The position numbers and the translations under genes were made by a program. From the NCBI GenBank assembly GCA_021790035.1, contig JAJYIO010000050.1:1-10178 (forward strand): 10,178 nucleotides of DNA, written 5' to 3'. The notes beneath the pieces were generated by a model, which saw only the letters and a program-made list of their open reading frames with translations, did not search any database and had not been told where the DNA came from. The stretch comes from a bacterium. Lineage in GTDB: Bacteria; Cyanobacteriota; Sericytochromatia; S15B-MN24; VGJW01. This document shows positions 5,192-10,178 of the stretch, in pieces. Every line of letters starts with the position of its first letter. Within the stretch, counting starts at the first letter, position 1.

Positions 5192-6172
5192 TCACCTGCG
5201 GCCCGTCGAGGGATCGAGAGCTGCGGCCGCCCGCACCTCGAGGGAAGCCCTCGAAGTGGCCTTCAGGCCCGGATCTCCTGTCTGGTGAGCGGCAAGATCG
5301 AACAGGAAGAGGTCAGGTGAGTCCGCCGCCAGGGCGACGTTGTCGATCAAACGCGCCGGGCCGACCCTGGCGGCGATCGCCGCCACCCCTTCGCCATCGA
5401 GCTTGTCGACGGTTTGGAGCGTCTTGCCGTCGAGCACTTCGAGGTACTCCAGCCCGGCCTGCCCGCCGGCGATCTCGTTCCAGCGAGCCATTCCCACCCG
5501 CCCCAGTGCGACCGGATCGCGTTCACCCTCTCGATACCGGCCGAGGACGGCGGCGAGCGTCCGATTGAGAGCCAGGGCGGACTCGCGCTCTTGTGAGCTC
5601 AGATAGGCGTTACGGCTGGAAAGAGCCAGGCCATCCGGAGATCTGACGATCGGTGCCCGCAACACCTCGATCGGCAAGCAGAGATCCTCGACCATGGCGG
5701 CAATGACGCGAAATTGCTGGTAATCCTTCTGCCCGAAGACGGCGACGTCCGGACGGACCAGGTTGAAGAGCTTGAGGACGACCGTCAGGACTCCGGCAAA
5801 ATGTCCGGATCGCGAGCGGCCACACAGGCGGGCCACCAGGCCGGGCGCCGGCTCGATCCGCACGCCTTCGAGGCCAAGCGGATAGACGGTGTCCACATCC
5901 GGTGCGAACAGGGCGTCCGCCCCCCAGGCGGCAAGCTTGGCCGCGTCCGTCTCCAGGTCGCGAGGATAGCGAGCCAGGTCCTCCGCCGGGCCGAACTGCG
6001 TCGGATTGACGAAGACGCTGGCGACCACGAGGTCGGCGTGGCGTCGAGCCAAGGTCACCAACGAGCCGTGGCCCTCGTGGAGGGCGCCCATGGTCGGTAC
6101 CAGGGCGATGCGCGCGGGTCGCCGAGCGGAGAGCCAGCGGTCGAGGGCAGAACGGTCTGCTAGGAGGTCCAT
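5192..6172 (-). CDS. panC: pantoate--beta-alanine ligase (pantothenate synthetase)
   Basis: Joins D-pantoate and beta-alanine with ATP to give pantothenate, the vitamin precursor of CoA. The 326-residue protein contains PTMGALHEGH (26-35), NPTQF (56-60), GHFAGVLTVVLKLFN (123-137), FGQKDYQQ (146-153) and LSSRN (184-188), all standard ATP- and pantoate-binding elements. The enzyme core ends near residue 281 (RLIDNVAL). A 45-residue tail follows that is not part of ordinary PanC and runs directly into cmk. The frame is open upstream to 6541, but that part looks non-coding. ATG 6172 is chosen because TAGAAT lies 7 nt before it and PTMG then falls at the usual position; GTG 6199, with GGGGAG 4 nt upstream, is the alternative. 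No panB or panD is nearby. Confidence 0.95.
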   Translation of the reverse strand: MDLLADRSALDRWLSARRPARIALVPTMGALHEGHGSLVTLARRHADLVVASVFVNPTQFGPAEDLARYPRDLETDAAKLAAWGADALFAPDVDTVYPLGLEGVRIEPAPGLVARLCGRSRSGHFAGVLTVVLKLFNLVRPDVAVFGQKDYQQFRVIAAMVEDLCLPIEVLRAPIVRSPDGLALSSRNAYLSSQERESALALNRTLAAVLGRYREGERDPVALGRVGMARWNEIAGGQAGLEYLEVLDGKTLQTVDKLDGEGVAAIAARVGPARLIDNVALAADSPDLFLFDLAAHQTGDPGLKATSRASLEVRAAAALDPSTGRR

Positions 6173-6179
6173 CAGGGCA

Positions 6180-6185
6180 ATTCTA
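6180..6185 (-). promoter_or_regulatory. -10-like motif for leaderless panC
   Basis: On the minus strand the hexamer is TAGAAT (5 of 6 to the sigma-70 -10 consensus), separated from ATG 6172 by 7 nt, which places the transcription start on or next to the A of the start codon. No clear -35 element is seen. Confidence 0.45.
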
Positions 6186-6371
6186 GCCCAATCCCGCACA
6201 TTTCTCCCCTGCGCCCCAAGGGTTTGCGTCACCGCGGGCCCACGAGAAGACCGGTCAGGACTGCCAGCCGCCTCGCGGACGGCGTCCTTCGATGTGGAGA
6301 CTTGGCACCAGCAGAGCCAAGCGGCGAAGCGGATACCTCGGCCGGATCGAAGTTTCAGGTCCAGGAGACCG

Positions 6372-7268
6372 TCAGTCCGGCAGCGGGCCCCACGGATCCG
6401 GGCGCCCTGCGATGGCAGTCCGCGCCGCGCCTCCGGAACTACTGGTTCCTGGGCCCGCGCTCCGGGCGAGATCCGTCCCCGCGGCCTGCCGCGTTGCGGG
6501 GGTCGATCGCGCTTTGTCGGCGACCCAGTTCGAGCCAGCATCGGGCGTGAGGGCCCGATCCACCGCCTCCGCCGTCTCGAGGAACGCGCGGTCCGTCACC
6601 ACACGCGCACCTGGATCGAGCCCACGGTCGACCACGAAGAAATTCTCGGCCCTCGGCCCCAGGGCGATCTGGCGATGCTGAACGCCGGTCGGCGTCTCGA
6701 GCCAGACCCAACGCTGGTTGCCCTGCTCCGTGACGGCCTTGGCCGGCACCGACAGGGCGGCGCCCAGCGGGAGCTCGATCGCCATCGGCTGTACGCCCTT
6801 CTCGCCCCGCGCCATCCGCCGATCGAGCGCTATCCAGAGCCGGGTGCCGTCCCGCTCGCCGTGGGATGCCACGACGACCCCGATCAGCTTGCGGCCGCCG
6901 GCCCGGACCTCGACCGGAGCACCGCGCTCGGCGCCGGCGCCGGCGGTTCTGGCTTCGAGCCAGATCGTATGGGGCATCGGGCTCCGGAGCCCGGCGGGAT
7001 CTTGCTCCAGCCAGCTTCCCACCGCAGCTTCCATCCGGATGAGCGGTCGCCTCTTCACGGCCTGTGTGCGCAGTGCCGTCAGAGCCAGCGGCCACCCGTA
7101 TCGCTCGGCTTCGCGGCGTGCCGCCGCCCGGACGGCTTCATGGGCTCGATGGACGGCTGGCCTCGGCATGGCGCTGGCCACCACCGAGAAAGCCAGCGGG
7201 AGCGCGGTGAGCCCCAGGGCAGCTCCGACAAGAAGCTTGGCCGTCGAAGAAAAAGGGCGCGATCCCAC
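6372..7268 (-). CDS. exported protein with a membrane-fusion-protein-like C-terminal barrel, function unknown
   Basis: A 298-residue protein with an N-terminal membrane or signal segment (about 11-33, KLLVGAALGLTALPLAFSVV), an Arg/Ala-rich helical stretch (40-75), and from about 167 to 238 a part resembling the last beta domains of RND/HlyD periplasmic adaptors: LPLGAALSVPAKAV, a WVWL strand, a QHRQIALGP strand and DRGLDPGARVVTDRAFLETAEAV. It lacks the biotinyl-lipoyl and long hairpin parts of a normal adaptor (which usually runs 350-450 residues), and no RND pump or ABC transporter gene adjoins it. The C-terminal 55 residues are Ala/Gly/Pro-rich and probably disordered. GTG 7268 is a firm start: TGGAGGT lies about 7 nt upstream. 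Either a shortened adaptor relative or another exported protein; not recognised with certainty. Confidence 0.68.
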   Translation of the reverse strand: MGSRPFSSTAKLLVGAALGLTALPLAFSVVASAMPRPAVHRAHEAVRAAARREAERYGWPLALTALRTQAVKRRPLIRMEAAVGSWLEQDPAGLRSPMPHTIWLEARTAGAGAERGAPVEVRAGGRKLIGVVVASHGERDGTRLWIALDRRMARGEKGVQPMAIELPLGAALSVPAKAVTEQGNQRWVWLETPTGVQHRQIALGPRAENFFVVDRGLDPGARVVTDRAFLETAEAVDRALTPDAGSNWVADKARSTPATRQAAGTDLARSAGPGTSSSGGAARTAIAGRPDPWGPLPD

Positions 7269-7332
7269 GGCGTTGACCTCCAGATGGAATGGCCAGGATG
7301 GCCAGACAAGCGCACGGACGCACCAGGCGCAA

Positions 7333-7344
7333 GGGCGCGCGCCC
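7333..7344. other. perfect 12-bp GC palindrome in the gap between two minus-strand genes
   Basis: GGGCGCGCGCCC, within the larger imperfect palindrome GCAAGGGCGCGCGCCCTGC, lies in the 183-bp gap between the beta-propeller lipoprotein stop (7452) and the start at 7268. It could be an operator or a hairpin near the end of the lipoprotein transcript. Nothing else was recognised in this gap apart from the ribosome site just before 7268. Confidence 0.25.
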
Positions 7345-7451
7345 TGCGATTGTGGCTCCCTTGGTTGGGTCTGTCCCGTGCAGCTGTCACGAAGTCCTTG
7401 GGAGCACGGTACGCAGAGCGACCGTTGGTCCGCGAAACCCGTAAAGAGGCT

Positions 7452-8483
7452 TCAGGTTCCGCTGAACTCGTAGACCTGGCCGCTGCCTTCGCTCGAGACC
7501 CAGACGCTATCCGAGGCGTCGGTCAGGACGTCGTAGGGCATGAAGACGGACGTGGCCAGCGTGGATACGCTGCCGGTTGCCGTGACGAGCCCGACCTGGT
7601 TGATGTTGCGAGCAGCCACCCAGAAGCGGCCGCTGGCATCGGCCGCCAGCCGCGTCGCGCCGGTCATGCGGCTGTCCTGAGCGATCGTCACCGAGGGCGA
7701 GGCCGATACATCGGCGATGGTGGAATTTCCGAGGACGTAGACCGAGCCGCTGGCATCCATGGCGAGGCCCTCGGCGTCGAAGCCGCAGAAGAAGAGTTCA
7801 GGCGCCGCAGCGCCTTGGCCGGGGTTATCGTAGCGAGCGACCTGATTGGCCCCGCCATCGGCAACCCACAGGCGGCCCTGCTTGTCGACCAGGAGATCGT
7901 GCGGAGTTCCTCCCCCCGAAGCCAGCGTCACGCCCGGCGCCAGGCCCGTTCCGTCGATGGCATAGGAACGAACCACGCCGATCGAAGGCAGCGAGGCATA
8001 GACGCTCCCCGAAGCGACTGCGATGGCCTCCACCGCAGGATCCGCGATCGAACCCAGCGGCTGTCCGGATGCCGAGAAGCCACTGATACCGGAATCGGTT
8101 CCGACCCAAATGTCTCCCGAAGCATCGAAGGCCAGCGCATCGGGGCCGGGAACCGCGATGGATTGCGAGGCTTCGCCACCGGCAATCTCGACGACCGTGC
8201 CGGCATCGTGCACGGCCACCCAGACGTTACCGGCGGGATCGAGGGCCAATCCCCGCGGGCCAGGCCCGACCGGAATCGAGGCCAGCTGCGTGCCGGTCGG
8301 GAGCGGTGAGCTTCCGACAGCAGGAGTCGAGCTGCCGCCACCTCCCCCACCTCCGGGGATCCCCGAGCATGCGGGCATGGCCGCCAGACCCATCCCGGCG
8401 CCGACCAGGAGGGCCCACGCAGCCGACCGGCTGCGGGTGACCCGGGGGCGCCCTTTGGAGAGCGAGAGCACGGCCTTGATCAT
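7452..8483 (-). CDS. seven-repeat beta-propeller (NHL/virginiamycin B lyase-like) lipoprotein
   Basis: A 343-residue exported protein. Basic residues 10-20, a hydrophobic stretch 21-35 and MPAC with Cys39 look like a lipoprotein signal, followed by a run of seven glycines and a Ser/Pro linker to about 65. The rest is seven repeats of a D-x-x-G-x-hydrophobic-W/Y-V pattern: ALDPAGNVWVAV, AFDASGDIWVGT, AVASGSVYASL, LVDKQGRLWVAD, AMDASGSVYVLG, AADASGRFWVAA and LTDASDSVWVSS. This is the hallmark of NHL/Vgb-type propellers. Such domains bind or sense extracellular ligands or proteins; no catalytic His set of Vgb lyases could be assigned, so an enzyme role is not claimed. ATG 8483 is selected by the signal peptide and by TACAAT 8 nt upstream. 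It follows hemL by 65 bp. Confidence 0.82.
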   Translation of the reverse strand: MIKAVLSLSKGRPRVTRSRSAAWALLVGAGMGLAAMPACSGIPGGGGGGGSSTPAVGSSPLPTGTQLASIPVGPGPRGLALDPAGNVWVAVHDAGTVVEIAGGEASQSIAVPGPDALAFDASGDIWVGTDSGISGFSASGQPLGSIADPAVEAIAVASGSVYASLPSIGVVRSYAIDGTGLAPGVTLASGGGTPHDLLVDKQGRLWVADGGANQVARYDNPGQGAAAPELFFCGFDAEGLAMDASGSVYVLGNSTIADVSASPSVTIAQDSRMTGATRLAADASGRFWVAARNINQVGLVTATGSVSTLATSVFMPYDVLTDASDSVWVSSEGSGQVYEFSGT

Positions 8484-8491
8484 GGTTGTCG

Positions 8492-8497
8492 ATTGTA
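8492..8497 (-). promoter_or_regulatory. -10-like motif for a leaderless beta-propeller gene
   Basis: On the minus strand TACAAT (5 of 6 to the -10 consensus) ends 8 nt before ATG 8483, and no Shine-Dalgarno sequence is present between them. This would give an mRNA starting at or within a base or two of the ATG. It also implies transcription separate from hemL. Confidence 0.45.
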
Positions 8498-8548
8498 CCC
8501 GCTCGCGGAAGACCACCGCAGCGCGTTCGACTTCCTGGCGCCCTGGAT

Positions 8549-9844
8549 TCAGCCGAGAATCGCAGCGAGCGCTCGCCCGGCGGCCTCGACGGTCCGGCCG
8601 ATGTCGTCCTCGGTGTGCGCGGTAGACAGGAACCAGGACTCGAACTGAGATGGCGGCAAGTAGATGCCCTGGTCGAGCATGGCGCGGTGGAAGCGGGCAA
8701 AACGCCCGGTGTCGGCTGTCTTGGCCGATTCCCAGTCGGTGACCGCGTGATCGGTGAAAAAGGCGGTGAGCATCGATCCGACCCGCTGGACCGTCAGCGG
8801 CACGCCAGCGGCTCGAGCCGCCTTTGTCAGACCCGCCTCGAGGGCTGCGCCCAGCGCCTCGAGCCGCTCGTATACGCCCGGACGTCCGAGTTCGGCCAGC
8901 GTGGCCAGCCCGGCGGCCGTCGCGAGCGGATTCCCCGACATCGTCCCGGCCTGGTAGACCGGGCCCTCCGGGGCGATCTGGCCGAGGATCTCGGCTCGGC
9001 CCCCGTAAGCGCCGCATGGCACCCCGCCGCCGACGATCTTGGCCAGGCAGGTCAGGTCGGGCTGAACTCCGAAACGGCTTTGAGCGCCACCCAGCGCCAC
9101 CCGGAAGCCGGTCATGACCTCGTCGAAGATCAAGAGCGCCCCCTGGTCCGAGCAGATGCGCCGAAGCTCTTCGAGAAATCCGGGTGCGGGCGGGATGACG
9201 CCCGCGTTCCCCACGACCGGCTCGAGCAGCACCGCGGCGATCTCGTTTGGATGGGCCGCAAAGGCGGCCGACACGGCCGCGGGATCGTTGAAGGTCACCG
9301 GCAAGGTCGTTCCCGCGATCTCCGCGGGGACTCCCGGGCTGTCGGGCAAGCCGAGCGTGGCGACCCCCGATCCGGCCTTGACCAGCAAGCTATCGGCGTG
9401 GCCGTGGTAGCAGCCGATGAACTTGATCACGCGGGTACGCCCCGTGAAGGCCCGAGCGAGGCGAATGGCGCTCATCACCGCCTCGGTTCCCGAGTTGACG
9501 AGCCTGACCTTCTCGATCGTCGGCATGGCCTCGCGGATGGCGACGGCAAGCTGATTCTCGGCCTCGGTCGGTGCTCCGAAGGCGATCCCCCGGCCGGCAG
9601 CCTCCGACAGAGCGCGGATCACGGCGGGGTGGGCATGGCCGAGGATCATGGGTCCCCAGGCGCCCACGAAATCGACATAGGTCTTGCCGTCGACATCCTC
9701 GAGGTAAGCCCCGTGCCCCCGGGCGATGAAGACCGGATCGCCCCCGACGGCCTTGAACGCCCGGACCGGGCTGTTGACGCCACCGGGCATCAGTTGCCGC
9801 GCCTGGTCCCAGAGGATCTTGGAGCGAGAGCGAGTTTCGATCAT
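8549..9844 (-). CDS. hemL: glutamate-1-semialdehyde 2,1-aminomutase
   Basis: Converts glutamate-1-semialdehyde to 5-aminolevulinate using PLP/PMP, the last step of the C5 route to heme and other tetrapyrroles. The 431-residue protein is full length for the family. Seen: MPGGVNSPVRAF (19-30), the active-site segment GAWGPMILGHAHP (61-73), NSGTEAVMSAIRLAR (117-131), CYHGHAD (145-151), the PLP-ring Asp241 in FDEVMTGFR, Schiff-base Lys269 in LAKIVGGG, and QAGTMSGNPLA further on. The C-terminus contains the FLSTAHTEDDI-type closing segment. ATG 9844 is the only fitting start, with GAGATAGG upstream. No hemA, hemB or hemC neighbour is visible; the 334 bp upstream hold repeats instead of a gene, so hemL leads its own transcript here. 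Confidence 0.97.
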   Translation of the reverse strand: MIETRSRSKILWDQARQLMPGGVNSPVRAFKAVGGDPVFIARGHGAYLEDVDGKTYVDFVGAWGPMILGHAHPAVIRALSEAAGRGIAFGAPTEAENQLAVAIREAMPTIEKVRLVNSGTEAVMSAIRLARAFTGRTRVIKFIGCYHGHADSLLVKAGSGVATLGLPDSPGVPAEIAGTTLPVTFNDPAAVSAAFAAHPNEIAAVLLEPVVGNAGVIPPAPGFLEELRRICSDQGALLIFDEVMTGFRVALGGAQSRFGVQPDLTCLAKIVGGGVPCGAYGGRAEILGQIAPEGPVYQAGTMSGNPLATAAGLATLAELGRPGVYERLEALGAALEAGLTKAARAAGVPLTVQRVGSMLTAFFTDHAVTDWESAKTADTGRFARFHRAMLDQGIYLPPSQFESWFLSTAHTEDDIGRTVEAAGRALAAILG

Positions 9845-9875
9845 GTTTGCCTATCTCGTGAAATCGCGAAGCATC

Positions 9876-10059
9876 CTAGCCTGGATTATTCACGGCTCGC
9901 GTAGCGAGACCGAGCAGATCGGTCCGGATGCGAGGCGCACCAGGCCCGAGGGACGCAGCGTACTTGAACAGTACGTGAGGACCGACGGACCGCGGTGCAA
10001 CGAAGCAGGCGGGCCGAGATGCGACGGTCGAGTAGCGGGTCATGAATAGTCCAGGCTAG
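9876..10059. mobile_element. 184-bp MITE-like palindromic element upstream of hemL
   Basis: The ends are inverted repeats: 21 of the outer 25 positions match (CTAGCCTGG... at the left, ...CCAGGCTAG at the right), and three of the four differences give G-U pairs if the plus strand is transcribed. The exact centre is a hairpin CGTACT-TGAAC-AGTACG at 9959-9975, and the arms between remain partly complementary, so the whole element can fold on itself. There is no coding potential and no obvious target-site duplication. From memory, palindromic elements with a similar GTACTTGAACAGTAC centre occur in other GC-rich bacterial genomes; I cannot name the family. Confidence 0.6.
9959..9975 (+). other. 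central hairpin of the palindromic element
   Basis: CGTACT and AGTACG form a 6-bp stem around TGAAC. Its midpoint (9967) coincides with the midpoint of the 184-bp element, as expected for the tip of a single long hairpin. Confidence 0.55.
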
Positions 10060-10060
10060 A

Positions 10061-10120
10061 CCCGCCGTAGCCACTCATCTCGCGTACTCGCCGAGTACGG
10101 CTCAATCGTGGCTTTGCGGG
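10061..10120. repeat. 60-bp interrupted palindrome adjoining the 184-bp element
   Basis: CCCGC (10061-10065) pairs with GCGGG (10116-10120), AGCCAC (10069-10074) with GTGGCT (10108-10113) and CGTACTC (10083-10089) with GAGTACG (10093-10099) around GCC. The three helices are separated by internal loops. It starts one base after the neighbouring element. It could be a terminator of a gene to the right, a second mobile palindrome, or a structured RNA. Confidence 0.5.
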
Positions 10121-10154
10121 CGCGCTCGGGTTCAAGTCAGCCGAAAGTCGGTCT
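10114..10154 (+). repeat. 41-bp dispersed repeat, copy 2
   Basis: Partner of the copy at 4388-4428 in the opposite orientation (36 of 41 identical, no gaps). The inner CCGA-AAG-TCGG hairpin is kept. It overlaps the last bases of the 60-bp palindrome and lies near the window edge, so what it precedes on the plus strand is not visible. Confidence 0.6.
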
Positions 10155-10178
10155 GACACAACCGAGTCTGGCGGGCCA

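Noticed and set aside
5192..5195. TGA between panC and cmk as a second recoded codon
   Set aside because: cmk is in a different frame from panC, so reading through this TGA would not join them; it is an ordinary stop with gene overlap.
6006..8309. Very long plus-strand open frame (767 codons) across the panC, adaptor-like and beta-propeller region
   Set aside because: It is antisense to three minus-strand genes with clear motifs or features, spans their gaps, is Arg/Gly-rich and shows no domain. Long antisense frames are expected at this GC content.
8484..9017. Upstream extension of the beta-propeller frame into hemL
   Set aside because: It overlaps hemL on the same strand in a different frame; the signal peptide begins at 8483.
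8486..9904. Plus-strand open frame of 472 codons opposite hemL
   Set aside because: hemL is unambiguous on the minus strand, and the antisense translation has no recognisable motif.

Overview
The window is about 10.2 kb of GC-rich bacterial chromosome with ten protein genes I can support and a structured non-coding right end. No rRNA, tRNA, CRISPR array, transposase or phage gene was seen. The organism cannot be fixed. One clue is that pantoate ligase (panC) and cytidylate kinase (cmk) overlap end to end, with an extra tail on PanC. These two enzymes are a single fused protein in Cyanobacteria, so a deep-branching relative of that group (Sericytochromatia/Tanganyikabacteria-like) is a low-confidence guess. 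ClpS and the glutamate-route heme enzyme HemL are compatible with it but not diagnostic.

Left part (1-2095), plus strand: an isochorismatase-family hydrolase, a GC-rich stem-loop region, a small conserved-looking membrane protein whose recognisable N-terminus lies upstream of any normal start codon, and a DEDDh 3'-5' exonuclease. Middle (2096-3322): the N-degron adaptor clpS on the minus strand, divergent from a classical short-chain dehydrogenase. From 3344 to 9844 everything is on the minus strand. In transcription order it is hemL, a seven-repeat beta-propeller lipoprotein, an orphan membrane-fusion-protein-like exported protein, panC-cmk, a rhodanese, and a tiny two-helix membrane protein. 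Only panC-cmk is clearly an operon; the other gaps are 65-255 bp.

The most interesting gene is the rhodanese. Its frame is interrupted by one TGA two codons after the active-site Cys, and the rest of the domain continues intact in the same frame to a natural stop. Many related rhodaneses have Cys at that position, as I remember the family. An 8-bp hairpin with a GU-containing 5-nt loop starts 22 nt after the TGA, where a bacterial SECIS should be. I call it a probable secreted selenocysteine-containing rhodanese with a C-x-U site. No selA/selB/selC/selD is in the window, so the decoding machinery must be shown elsewhere in the genome.

The right end (9845-10178) has no gene. It holds a 184-bp near-perfect inverted-repeat element centred on a small hairpin, a second 60-bp palindrome beside it, and one copy of a 41-bp repeat whose other copy (36/41 identical, opposite orientation) lies between cmk and the rhodanese. 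Three minus-strand genes have a -10-like hexamer exactly 7-8 nt before an ATG, which suggests leaderless transcription is used here.
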